Positions 1-8,049 of a stretch of 55,288 nt of DNA are shown in pieces. The translations under genes and the position numbers were made by a program. A model generated the notes under the pieces. That model saw only the letters and a list, made by a program, of their open reading frames with translations. It did no database searches and was not told the origin of the DNA. The stretch's first letter is position 1; every line of letters starts with the position of its first letter. Source of the stretch: Desulfotignum sp. (GTDB taxonomy: Bacteria > Desulfobacterota > Desulfobacteria > Desulfobacterales > Desulfobacteraceae); NCBI GenBank assembly GCA_011390615.1, contig JAABSB010000002.1:1-55288 (forward strand), read 5' to 3'.

Positions 1-1
1 C

Positions 2-100
2 GGGGAAATCATGCCCCTGCTGCCCAACACCACGGATGCCAACAGGGCTGCTAACAGGAGGGTTGAATTTGTTCTGGAAAAAAGTGAAACCCGGATCTGA
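2..100 (+). CDS. OmpA/MotB-type protein, C-terminal tail (partial)
   Basis: Only the last 32 codons lie in the window; the gene enters from the left edge in the frame starting at base 2 and stops at TGA 98-100. The visible peptide carries ANRAANRRVEFVLEK, which matches the end of the OmpA/MotB peptidoglycan-binding domain, where an N-R-R-V-E strand closes the fold. It overlaps the start of the following PilZ gene by about 30 bp. MotB-like is attractive because PilZ proteins often act on flagellar motors, but a plain OmpA-family lipoprotein is equally possible from so short a piece. Confidence 0.6.
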   Translation, partial: GEIMPLLPNTTDANRAANRRVEFVLEKSETRI

Positions 101-494
101 TCAGCTGAAGGATCCAGACATCCTGGACACCCATGACTGTGAAAACCAGCGGGAGGCCTTCCGGTATGTGTTTGACGAAAAAGAACGCATAACTGTCCGG
201 TTTCTGGACAAAACAGTTTCGGTTACGGATATCAGCGCAGGCGGCATCTCCTTTATCAACAAAGGGTTCTCCCGGTATGATGCAGATCACATCCAGCTGG
301 ATCTGGACATTCCCAAATACCTGGGCAGCACCCTGTTTTCCGCCCTTGTGCGCATCCTTTTCATCAGCCGGGACCAAATCTGCCACTGCATATTTGAAAA
401 CTGCACCATAGAGCAGTATGAGATGCTGCACAGATATGTGCTGGAACTGCAAAAAAAAAGACTGAGAAACAGGCCCCATGATCCTGCACATTGA
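69..494 (+). CDS. PilZ domain protein (probable c-di-GMP receptor)
   Basis: This 141-residue protein is a single PilZ domain. The c-di-GMP binding signature is intact: RxxxR (REAFR, residues 28-32) and D-x-S-x-x-G (DISAGG, residues 54-59). PilZ proteins bind cyclic di-GMP and pass the signal to motors, secretion systems or regulators. I chose TTG at 69 because AGGAGGG at 56-62 sits 6 bases upstream; an ATG at 36 in the same frame has no visible ribosome site. The gene overlaps the OmpA/MotB-type tail upstream and the dinB fusion downstream (17 bp), so translation of the three is probably coupled. The family call is firm, the partner is not known. Confidence 0.8.
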   Translation: MFWKKVKPGSDQLKDPDILDTHDCENQREAFRYVFDEKERITVRFLDKTVSVTDISAGGISFINKGFSRYDADHIQLDLDIPKYLGSTLFSALVRILFISRDQICHCIFENCTIEQYEMLHRYVLELQKKRLRNRPHDPAH

Positions 495-1941
495 CATGGA
501 CGCATTTTTTGCTTCTGTTGAACAGCGGGACAATCCGGAACTGAGAAACAAGCCTGTGGTGATATGCAGCGATACACAGCGGGCAGTGGTGTCCACGGCA
601 AGTTATGAAGCCAGGCGGTTCGGCATCCATTCTGCCATGCCCCTGTTCCAGGCCAGACAACGCTGCAGACATCTGGTGGTGGTACCCGTGGACATGGAAA
701 AATATGCCCGGGTTTCCCGGCAGATCATGGCTGTGATATCAGGGTTTTCCCCATTGGTGGAACCGGTATCCATTGATGAGGCATATGCAGACGTTACAGG
801 GTGTAAGACCCTGTTCGGCCCGCCTGAAGCCATTGCCATGCAGATCAAGCAAAAAATTTTGACAGACCTGTCTTTGACCTGTTCCATTGGTATTGCACCG
901 GTGAAATTCCTGGCCAAAATCGCTTCCGACATGCACAAGCCCGACGGACTGACCCATATTTCCAAAGAGCAGATGCCGGCCGTGCTCAAGGAGCTGCCCA
1001 TAGAAAAAATTCCCGGGGTGGGCAACCGGGCCATGAAACAGATGGGTGTTTTAAACATCCGCACCCTGGGGGATGTACAGCGGTTTGATGCACAATTTTT
1101 GTCCAGAAAACTGGGAAAATTTGGTGCACGGCTGTTTCAGCTTTCCTGCGGCATTGATGCATCCAGGGTACAGCCCCGGGCCCTGCGCAAATCCATCTCC
1201 AGTGAAACCACCCTGGCAGCGGATATTTCTGACTTTCATGAAGCCAAAGATATCCTGCTGGCCCATTCCAGGCGGGTGGGAAGGGATCTGAGAAAAAAAA
1301 ACCTGGTCTGCCGCAGCGTGTCCATAAAAATCACGTTTTCCGATTTCACCCGCATCACCAGGTCCCGGAAAATTGATGAACCCATCTGCTCTGGTGAGGC
1401 AATTTTTCACCTGGCATTGTCCCTGTTTGAACAGGTGCCTTTGAAAAAGAGGATCCGGCTGCTCGGGGTGGGTGTCTCCCATCTGCAATCCGCAGATGCA
1501 CCGGTCCAGATGGCGCTGATCCCGCCGGCCGGACACAGGCGCAAAAAACAATGGGAAACTGTGGACCGGGCTGTGGACAGTATTTTTGAAAAATTCGGCC
1601 GGGACATGGTGGCACCGGCTGTGTTAAAACCATTAACCGCAAAACCCTTGGCGAAAGGAGGAAAAATGACACAATCCATGAAAGTCTTGATTTCCGGAAA
1701 GGTCCAGGGGGTGTTCTTCCGCATGGAGACCCTCAAAGCCGCACAGAAAATCGGGGTCACCGGGTATGTCAGAAACCGGGCTGACAGATCTGTGGAAGCA
1801 GTGTTCCAGGGAACGCCCGACCAGGTGGCACAGATGGAAAAATGGTGTCACACAGGCGCCCCTGCCTCCCGGGTGGACCGGGTTGTCACTGAAGACATGC
1901 CTTCTGCGCCTGATTTCAGCGCATTTGAAATACGGTATTGA
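478..1941 (+). CDS. dinB: DNA polymerase IV fused to acylphosphatase
   Basis: Residues 1 to about 390 are a complete Y-family polymerase: the metal ligands are D6 (HIDMDAFF) and D100/E101 (SIDEAYADVTG), followed by a helix-hairpin-helix (IPGVGNRAMKQMG) and little-finger domain. Pol IV copies past damaged bases with low fidelity. After a short linker the same frame continues into a full 91-residue acylphosphatase from residue 397, with the active-site loop GKVQGVFFR and the catalytic Asn in GYVRNRAD. Bases 1654-1661 (AAAGGAGG) form a strong ribosome site before an in-frame ATG at 1666, so acylphosphatase may also be made alone. A fused dinB-acyP of this kind is not a standard architecture. The start at 478 overlaps the PilZ gene and has only a weak ribosome site. 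Confidence 0.9.
   Translation: MILHIDMDAFFASVEQRDNPELRNKPVVICSDTQRAVVSTASYEARRFGIHSAMPLFQARQRCRHLVVVPVDMEKYARVSRQIMAVISGFSPLVEPVSIDEAYADVTGCKTLFGPPEAIAMQIKQKILTDLSLTCSIGIAPVKFLAKIASDMHKPDGLTHISKEQMPAVLKELPIEKIPGVGNRAMKQMGVLNIRTLGDVQRFDAQFLSRKLGKFGARLFQLSCGIDASRVQPRALRKSISSETTLAADISDFHEAKDILLAHSRRVGRDLRKKNLVCRSVSIKITFSDFTRITRSRKIDEPICSGEAIFHLALSLFEQVPLKKRIRLLGVGVSHLQSADAPVQMALIPPAGHRRKKQWETVDRAVDSIFEKFGRDMVAPAVLKPLTAKPLAKGGKMTQSMKVLISGKVQGVFFRMETLKAAQKIGVTGYVRNRADRSVEAVFQGTPDQVAQMEKWCHTGAPASRVDRVVTEDMPSAPDFSAFEIRY
1654..1668 (+). promoter_or_regulatory. Internal ribosome binding site and start for the acylphosphatase part
   Basis: AAAGGAGG at 1654-1661 is followed after 4 bases by ATG at 1666, in frame with the polymerase. 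The next ATG at 1678 would give 16 bases of spacing. The site encodes the linker residues AKGGK, which fits a former stand-alone acyP gene that lost the upstream dinB stop codon. Confidence 0.6.
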
Positions 1942-1970
1942 GGGTGCTCGGCTTTGGGGACCTGCGTGCC

Positions 1971-2047
1971 GCCTCCGGCCGTGCCCTGTATCCGGCCTGA
2001 GATCCTGAGGGGCTCTGACAGTCCTGATACAGGGCACGGCCGGAGGC
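1971..2047. repeat. Perfect 22-bp inverted repeat between convergent genes
   Basis: The arm at 1971-1992 (beginning GCCTCCGGCCGTGCC) is matched exactly by the arm at 2026-2047, leaving a 33-base loop. It lies between the dinB fusion (plus) and the DUF166 gene (minus). There is no T-run, so it is not a classical intrinsic terminator, but a hairpin this stable could stop or protect both converging transcripts. It may belong to a dispersed palindromic repeat family. Confidence 0.8.
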
Positions 2048-2083
2048 TCCAGCGCTGTTGCTTAAGATAAATCCCGGTCCGGC

Positions 2084-2105
2084 CACAGGGTATCAGCAGG
2101 GGCAG
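2084..2105. repeat. 22-bp motif shared with the 16.6-kb intergenic repeat
   Basis: The 22 bases beginning CACAGGGTATCAGCAGG match 18 of 22 positions of the stretch at 16632-16653, which is one arm of another intergenic inverted repeat. Both copies lie between convergent genes. Two copies in one window suggest a repeat family. Confidence 0.45.
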
Positions 2106-2132
2106 CATACTTTTTCGGCACGCTGTGAATTG

Positions 2133-2786
2133 TCACATGCTGTTATCCTGGGGACAGGCGTGATGGACCTGCTTTTTCAGGCAGGTTTTCAGCACGGCGG
2201 CGTGGATGTCTGCTGCCACGTGCACAGGACTCTTGCCGTAGAGGGGATCCCATCCGGCCGGGTTGGCGGAACAGAAAAACTGGACCTCCAGGCCGAACCG
2301 GGTCATGGCCTCTTTCAGGGGCAGGCCTGCCACTTTTTTTGCTGCCAGCCAGGTGGCGCCGCAGGGCGCACCCCGCAATACGCGAATCTTGGCAATGCAG
2401 TCATCGGCAATATCCACCGCTATTTTCGGGGCGCCGAATATTTTGCCGTAATCCCCGAGGGCTTTGTGGTCTGCCAGTGTGCAGCAGGTGGGCGGGCAGA
2501 TGGCATTGCCGCATTGAATTTTTTTGCCTGAAGCCACCAGAGGGATCCCCAGTTTTTCGCACAGCAGGCTCAAATCTTCAGACAGGTCATGGTGTTTGAG
2601 ATAATCCAGAACCAGGTCCGCATGAATAACCTTTGGCAGGTATGCGGACGTATCATCCAAAACCTCCGGCAGGTCCGGTGGAATGTCATAAATCTGTATA
2701 CGGAACCGCTGGTCCCCGAACTGGTTGATACCCGCAATCTTTGTGTTTCCGGATCCGTTCTGTTGAAAAACTGCAATTGTCTGCAT
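2133..2786 (-). CDS. DUF166 family protein
   Basis: This 217-residue protein matches the DUF166 family, best known from methanogens and anaerobes and of unproven function. Recognisable parts are the cysteine-rich stretch QCGNAICPPTCCTLADH, the FGAPKIAVDI strand and the conserved RGAPCGATW motif. The conserved cysteines suggest metal or thiol chemistry. Some databases call relatives thymidylate-synthase-like, which I would not adopt. It starts 3 bases after the stop of the LUD-domain gene and is probably cotranscribed with it. The family call rests on motif memory and is fairly secure; function is open. Confidence 0.65.
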   Translation of the reverse strand: MQTIAVFQQNGSGNTKIAGINQFGDQRFRIQIYDIPPDLPEVLDDTSAYLPKVIHADLVLDYLKHHDLSEDLSLLCEKLGIPLVASGKKIQCGNAICPPTCCTLADHKALGDYGKIFGAPKIAVDIADDCIAKIRVLRGAPCGATWLAAKKVAGLPLKEAMTRFGLEVQFFCSANPAGWDPLYGKSPVHVAADIHAAVLKTCLKKQVHHACPQDNSM

Positions 2787-2789
2787 GAC

Positions 2790-3443
2790 TTAAAACCCCA
2801 AATCTTCATTAACCAGAATAATCTTGATCCGCTTTTTGACAAATGATTTTTCTATAATTGTCCAGTAGTTGCAGATCCGGTCCGGACTGGCACATTCCTG
2901 GCAGATACCGGTTTTGGCACACGGGGTTTTCTTGTCCAGATTCATGGTGTTCACGGGGGCGGCATAATTTTTAATCCGGAACATGGCATCTTCCATATCC
3001 TGGCACAGCTTGTTTCTACCGATGATGAGCAGTACATGCACAGGTCCCCACATCATGGCCCCCACCCGGTTGCCGATCATGTCCAGGTTCACCAGCTGGC
3101 CCGCTTCGGTCAGGGCATTGGTGCCGGTGATGAACAGATCCACCAGAAGGGACCGGCGCCGGGTTTCCATCATCTCTTCAAAGGAAAGGCTTTTGTCAAA
3201 AGTATTGATAATCTCAAGATTTTTGTCTTCCATGAGGGTATGGAAAAGGCCAGTGGCCACAAAGGACATGGATCCGCCCCAGGAAACAGTTTTCACATCC
3301 AGGGCCGGTATGATTTGCTCCAGGGCAAGGTCTTTGGCAGCTGCAGCGGAATCTGCAATGTACACCTCAAAATTGTTTTTTTCCAGATTGTCCTTGACCG
3401 CATGTAATTTTAATTGCCAGTAGTTATCAATGGGATGTTTCAT
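2790..3443 (-). CDS. LUD domain protein (LutC/YkgG-like)
   Basis: The 217-residue sequence is a LUD (DUF162) domain, with the typical GGSMSF and DLFITGTNALTEAGQLVNLD segments and the basic loop GNRVGAMMWGP. LUD proteins occur in lactate-utilisation complexes (LutB/LutC) and as stand-alone proteins of unclear role. Here no LutA or LutB partner is adjacent. A C-terminal cysteine group (CAKTGICQECASPDRIC) could bind an iron-sulfur cluster or zinc. The ATG at 3443 has AAAGGA 7 bases upstream. It is the first gene of a two-gene minus-strand unit with DUF166. Confidence 0.75.
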   Translation of the reverse strand: MKHPIDNYWQLKLHAVKDNLEKNNFEVYIADSAAAAKDLALEQIIPALDVKTVSWGGSMSFVATGLFHTLMEDKNLEIINTFDKSLSFEEMMETRRRSLLVDLFITGTNALTEAGQLVNLDMIGNRVGAMMWGPVHVLLIIGRNKLCQDMEDAMFRIKNYAAPVNTMNLDKKTPCAKTGICQECASPDRICNYWTIIEKSFVKKRIKIILVNEDLGF

Positions 3444-3954
3444 GAAAAAATCCTTTCCTGTATTTGCTTTATATAAATGGGTACAACCATATCAAAAATT
3501 AGCTTTTCATCTTCCCGAACTATACCCTGCCAAACCATTGCCTGGCAATGATTTTTTGTTTTCTGCTGCAAAAGGATTTCCAGGCAGAAAGACCCGGCAT
3601 GCAAAAAAATTTTACAAGAATCACATTTTTTTTATTGACTTAACCGGATATTCTTAATATGTGATGGAAAAGTAAAATAAATCAAATTCAGCAAATAATG
3701 ACGATTTTGAATTTCCTTCTGGACGTTGCCGCCTTCTCGCCCGGCTGTTGAAAATATATGTTGCTGGTCTTCAGCAATTGCAGGATATACAGACACTACG
3801 CCGTAAGTACAAAATAGTTACTATATCGCTACAAACTAGATAAAACCAGATAAAAAATGGCTTATCCAATGGAAAAGGAGGTGATAGCATTCTCTGTGTT
3901 TATTAAAATTATTTATTATTTCAAATAATTACACCATAAAAAAGGAGATGCCGC
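3444..3954. other. Divergent intergenic region before acs
   Basis: These 511 bases separate the LUD gene (minus) from acs (plus) and must hold both promoters. I could not pick a convincing sigma-70 or sigma-54 promoter. A perfect small hairpin TTGCTG-GTCTT-CAGCAA occupies 3761-3777. A near-perfect anti-Shine-Dalgarno match lies at 3875-3885 with no annotated gene behind it (see the candidate leader peptide). The stretch 3820-3954 is very AT-rich. Confidence 0.6.
3896..3928 (+). CDS. Candidate 10-residue leader peptide upstream of acs
   Basis: A GTG at 3896 opens a 10-codon frame (MFIKIIYYFK) ending at TAA 3926-3928. Ten bases upstream is AAGGAGGTGAT (3875-3885), complementary to the 16S rRNA 3' end over 11 bases, stronger than the site used by acs itself. 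A peptide this short could act in cis on acs expression. It may be chance; only the ribosome-site strength argues for it. Confidence 0.3.
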   Translation: MFIKIIYYFK

Positions 3955-5985
3955 ATGAGCAGAAAAGAAGTTGTCGAAACCACGGAAGCCCAGATCGCTG
4001 TCCACTGGAAAGAAGAAGATTACTATTATCCTTCCCCCAAATTCATCGGCCAGGCCAATCTGACCGATCCGGCCGTCTTTGACCGGTTCAGCCTGGACAA
4101 TTTCCCGGATTATTATACGGATTTTGCTGAAATGCTCACCTGGTATAAATACTGGGACGAGGTCCTGGATACCAGTGATGCTCCCTGTTTCAAATGGTTT
4201 AAAGGCGGTCTGATCAATGCAAGCTACAACTGCATTGACCGCCACCTGAAAGACAACAAGAACAAAACCGCCATCCATTTTGTTCCGGAACTCGAAGAAG
4301 AGCGCATCGACCATATCACCTACCAGGAACTGTATGTCCGGGTCAATGAATTTGCCTCCCTGCTCCGGGATTTTGCAGGGCTTAAACGCGGCGACCGGGT
4401 CACCATTCACATGCCCATGTCCGCTGAGCTGCCCATCACCATGCTGGCCTGTGCCAGGCTCGGGGTGATCCATTCCGTGGTGTTCGGCGGGTTCTCCGCA
4501 TCCGCCTGCGCCGACCGGATCGTGGATTCCAATTCCCGGGTACTCATCACCATGGATGCCTATTACCGGGCCGGCAAACTGCTCAACCACAAGCAGCATG
4601 CAGACGAGGCCGTCAAAATTTCCGAAAAACAGGGCCAGGTGGTGGACAAGGTGCTGGTGTGGCAGCGGTATCCGGGAAAATATTCCTCTTCCACCCCCAT
4701 GGCAGACGGCCGGGATGTGTTTGTGAACGAAGAGTTGAAAAACCACTACGGCAAACGTATTGCACCGGAAAAAATGCTGTCTGAAGATCCTTTGTTTCTC
4801 ATGTACACCAGCGGCACCACCGGCAAACCCAAAGGCTGTCAGCACGGCACCGGCGGATACCTGGCCTATGTCACAGCCATGTCCAAATATATCCAGGATA
4901 TCCATCCAGAAGATGTGTACTGGTGCATGGCGGACATCGGGTGGATCACCGGCCATTCCTTTATCGTATACGGGCCTTTGGCCCTGTGCGCCTCCTCTGT
5001 GATCTACGAAGGGGTGCCCACCTATCCGGATGCCGGCAGGTCCTGGCGCATCGCCCAGGAACTGGATGTCAACATCTTCCACACCGCTCCCACCGCCATA
5101 CGGGCCTTAAGAAAACTGGGACCGGAAGAACCGGCCAAATACACCTACCACTTCAAACACATGACCACTGTGGGCGAGCCCATCGAGCCGGAAGTGTGGA
5201 AATGGTATGAAAGCGCTGTGGGCAAGGGAGAGGCCATTATCGTGGATACCTGGTGGCAGACGGAAACCGGCGGGTTCCTGTGCTCCACCGTGCCGGGCAT
5301 CAAGCCCATGAAACCGGGCAGCGCCGGCCCCGGGGTTCCGGGCATTCATCCCTTTATCTTAGATGATGAAGGCAAGGAGATTACAGAGACAGGCATTGCC
5401 GGCAATATCTGCATCCGCAACCCCTGGCCCGGCCAGTTCCAGACCATCTGGGGAGACCGCCAGCGGTTTGTGGACACCTATTTTGCCCCGGTGTGCAGAA
5501 ATCCGGAGAGCAAGGACTGGAAAGACTGGCCCTACCTGGCCGGTGATGCTGCCATGATGGCCGAAGACGGTTATTTCCGGATCCTGGGACGGATAGATGA
5601 TGTTATCAATGTATCCGGCCACCGACTGGGAACCAAGGAAATCGAATCAGCCGCCATGGTGGTGGAAGAGGTTGCGGAAGCCGCAGTTGTGCCGGTGTCC
5701 CATGAAATCAAGGGCAAGGAGCCGGATCTGTACATTGCCCTGAAAACAGGCGTCCAGCCGTCAGAAGAACTGGCAAAGAAAATCTCCGACGCGGTGTGCG
5801 ACCAGATCGGTAAAATTGCCAAACCCAGAAAAGTCTGGCTGGTGCCGGATATGCCCAAAACCAGGTCCGGAAAAATCATGCGCCGGGTGCTGGGCGCCAT
5901 TTCCAACAAAGGCGATGTAGGGGATGTCATGACCCTGGCCAACCCAGAAGTTGTGGAAGAGATCAAGAACATGGTTCAAAAATAA
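3955..5985 (+). CDS. acs: Acetyl-CoA synthetase (AMP-forming)
   Basis: This 676-residue enzyme activates acetate with ATP and CoA through acetyl-AMP. It shows the N-terminal Acs domain, the ATP loop YTSGTTGKPKG, the WWQTETGG core motif, the hinge and CoA region LGRIDDVINVSGHRLGT, and the C-terminal PKTRSGKIMRR motif, whose lysine is the usual target of reversible acetylation. Length is slightly above the usual 650. AAAAAAGGAG precedes the ATG at 3955. It heads an operon with prpE and a sodium:solute symporter, which fits acetate uptake and activation in a sulfate reducer that oxidises or assimilates acetate. Substrate preference for acetate over other short acids is inferred from similarity. 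Confidence 0.9.
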   Translation: MSRKEVVETTEAQIAVHWKEEDYYYPSPKFIGQANLTDPAVFDRFSLDNFPDYYTDFAEMLTWYKYWDEVLDTSDAPCFKWFKGGLINASYNCIDRHLKDNKNKTAIHFVPELEEERIDHITYQELYVRVNEFASLLRDFAGLKRGDRVTIHMPMSAELPITMLACARLGVIHSVVFGGFSASACADRIVDSNSRVLITMDAYYRAGKLLNHKQHADEAVKISEKQGQVVDKVLVWQRYPGKYSSSTPMADGRDVFVNEELKNHYGKRIAPEKMLSEDPLFLMYTSGTTGKPKGCQHGTGGYLAYVTAMSKYIQDIHPEDVYWCMADIGWITGHSFIVYGPLALCASSVIYEGVPTYPDAGRSWRIAQELDVNIFHTAPTAIRALRKLGPEEPAKYTYHFKHMTTVGEPIEPEVWKWYESAVGKGEAIIVDTWWQTETGGFLCSTVPGIKPMKPGSAGPGVPGIHPFILDDEGKEITETGIAGNICIRNPWPGQFQTIWGDRQRFVDTYFAPVCRNPESKDWKDWPYLAGDAAMMAEDGYFRILGRIDDVINVSGHRLGTKEIESAAMVVEEVAEAAVVPVSHEIKGKEPDLYIALKTGVQPSEELAKKISDAVCDQIGKIAKPRKVWLVPDMPKTRSGKIMRRVLGAISNKGDVGDVMTLANPEVVEEIKNMVQK

Positions 5986-6016
5986 TGCTGCGCTGTTAAT
6001 GTGAGGAGGAAACACA

Positions 6017-7918
6017 ATGTCCAATCTGTATGACCAGGCCCATGAACAATCCATCAAAGACCCGGAAGGATTCTGGGGACCCATTGCCGAAGACTGCCAC
6101 TGGTATAAAAAATGGGACAAGGTGCTGGATGATTCCAACGCCCCCTTTTTCCGGTGGTTTGTGGGTGGAGAAACCAACACCTGCTACAACGCGGTGGACC
6201 TGCATGTGGATCAAGGAAGGGGAGACCAGGCTGCCGTCATCTATGACAGCCCGGTGACCGACACCATTACCACCTATACCTACAATGACCTGAAAGACCA
6301 GGTATCGCGCTTTGCCGGTGTCTTGAAGGAAAGGGGCGTGACCAAGGGAGACCGGGTCATCATCTACATGCCCATGATTCCCCAGGCCCTGTTTGCCATG
6401 CTGGCCTGTGCCAGAATCGGGGCGATCCATTCCGTTGTGTTCGGCGGGTTTGCCGCCAACGAACTGGCCACCCGGATCAACGATGCCAAGCCCAAAGTTA
6501 TCGTGTCGGCTTCCTGCGGCATCGAGGTCAAACGGGTGATCCAGTACAAACCACTGCTGGACAAGGCCATTGACCTGTCCGACACCAAACCGGAAGCCTG
6601 CATCATTTTTCAGCGGCCCCAGGCAGCTGCCGATATGCAGGACGGAAGGGACTTTGACTGGGATGATGCCATGGACAAGGCAGCACCGGCTGAATGCGTG
6701 CCTGTGGCTGCCACAGATCCGCTGTATATCCTGTACACCTCGGGCACAACCGGCCAGCCGAAAGGCATTGTCCGGGACAACGGCGGCCACATGGTGGCCC
6801 TCAAGTGGACCATGAACGCCATTTACAACGTCAACCAGGGGGATGTGTACTGGGCTGCCTCGGACATCGGCTGGGTGGTAGGTCATTCCTATATCGTGTA
6901 TGCCCCCCTGTTCAAGGGGTGCACCACCATCCTGTATGAAGGCAAGCCCGTGGGAACACCGGATGCCTCCGCCTTCTGGCGGGTCATTTCCCAGCATAAG
7001 GTGAAAACCATGTTCACCGCGCCCACAGCCTTCCGGGCCATCAAGCAGCAGGATCCGGCAGCCAAATTGATGGCCGGCTTTGACCTGTCCCATTTTAAAT
7101 ACCTGTTTCTGGCCGGGGAAAGGACCGATCCAGACACCCTTTCCTGGGCCGAAAACAGCCTCAAAATTCCGGTGATCGACCACTGGTGGCAGACAGAAAC
7201 CGGGTGGGCCATTGCCGCCAACTGCGTGGGCCTCCATCAGTTCCCGGTCAAACCCGGCTCTCCCACCAAGGCGGCCCCGGGCTGGGACCTGGCCGTGCTG
7301 GATGAGGCAGGAGATCCCGTAGGCCCGGGGGGTATCGGCGCCATCGTTGCCAGACTGCCCCTGCCGCCGGGCACCCTGCCCACCTTGTGGCAGAATGATG
7401 ACCGGTATATTTCAGCCTACCTGGCAACATTCCCGGGATACTATGAAACCGCGGATGCCGGGTATATTGATGCGGACGGGTATGTGTTTGTCATGGCCAG
7501 GACCGATGACATCATCAATGTGGCAGGCCACAGGCTTTCCACCGGTGCCATGGAAGAGGTGATTGCAGGCCATCCGGATGTGGCGGAATGCGCGGTCATG
7601 GGGGTGGAAGATGCCCTCAAGGGACAGGTGCCTTTGGGGATGCTGGTGCTCAATGCCGGGGTGGACCGGGACCATGATGAACTGATCAAAGAGGTGGTGC
7701 AGCGGGTCAGGGACACCATCGGTCCTGTGGCAGCCTTTAAAAAAGCCGTGGTGGTCCAGCGGCTGCCCAAAACACGTTCCGGAAAAATCCTGCGCGGTAC
7801 CATGCGCTCCATTGCAGACAAAAAAGACTATAAAGTTCCTGCCACCATAGATGATGATACTATCCTGGATGAAATCGCAGTCTCTTTGGGAAAGATCGGA
7901 TATGGGAAACAAGCATGA
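6017..7918 (+). CDS. prpE: Propionyl-CoA synthetase-type acyl-CoA ligase
   Basis: A second AMP-forming ligase of 633 residues follows acs after 31 bases. The N-terminus (YDQAHEQSIKDPEGFWG) and overall length resemble PrpE, which makes propionyl-CoA from propionate. Catalytic motifs are complete: YTSGTTGQPKG, DHWWQTETGW, ARTDDIINVAGHRLSTG and the acetylatable lysine in PKTRSGKILRG. GAGGAGGAAACACA before ATG 6017 is a strong ribosome site. Having two ligases beside one symporter suggests use of both acetate and propionate. It might equally take acetate or acrylate, because active-site residues that set chain length cannot be judged by eye. Confidence 0.8.
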   Translation: MSNLYDQAHEQSIKDPEGFWGPIAEDCHWYKKWDKVLDDSNAPFFRWFVGGETNTCYNAVDLHVDQGRGDQAAVIYDSPVTDTITTYTYNDLKDQVSRFAGVLKERGVTKGDRVIIYMPMIPQALFAMLACARIGAIHSVVFGGFAANELATRINDAKPKVIVSASCGIEVKRVIQYKPLLDKAIDLSDTKPEACIIFQRPQAAADMQDGRDFDWDDAMDKAAPAECVPVAATDPLYILYTSGTTGQPKGIVRDNGGHMVALKWTMNAIYNVNQGDVYWAASDIGWVVGHSYIVYAPLFKGCTTILYEGKPVGTPDASAFWRVISQHKVKTMFTAPTAFRAIKQQDPAAKLMAGFDLSHFKYLFLAGERTDPDTLSWAENSLKIPVIDHWWQTETGWAIAANCVGLHQFPVKPGSPTKAAPGWDLAVLDEAGDPVGPGGIGAIVARLPLPPGTLPTLWQNDDRYISAYLATFPGYYETADAGYIDADGYVFVMARTDDIINVAGHRLSTGAMEEVIAGHPDVAECAVMGVEDALKGQVPLGMLVLNAGVDRDHDELIKEVVQRVRDTIGPVAAFKKAVVVQRLPKTRSGKILRGTMRSIADKKDYKVPATIDDDTILDEIAVSLGKIGYGKQA

Positions 7919-7972
7919 CAACCAAGCATATAGACATGAATACAAATGGAAGGGAGGTGGTGTAATATGCCC

Positions 7973-8000
7973 TGATTATCCGATAATTCCTTGATAATCA
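7973..8000. repeat. 8-bp inverted repeat upstream of the symporter
   Basis: TGATTATC (7973-7980) and GATAATCA (7993-8000) form perfect arms 12 bases apart, 50 bases before the symporter start. It could be an operator or a small mRNA hairpin. Just upstream GGGAGGTGGT (7952-7961) looks like a strong ribosome site, but the only nearby start (ATG 7967) opens a two-codon frame. Confidence 0.4.
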
Positions 8001-8049
8001 AACAAGATCCGGTCATTTCATATAAATGAGACAAGAGGAGGAAAAAATT

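Noticed and set aside
3916-5082. 388-codon open frame antisense to acs
   Set aside because: It mirrors the acs codons, has no ribosome site and its composition is that of a GC-third-position shadow.
5996-7237. 413-codon open frame antisense to prpE
   Set aside because: Shadow of the ligase gene with low-complexity Gly/His content and no family motif.
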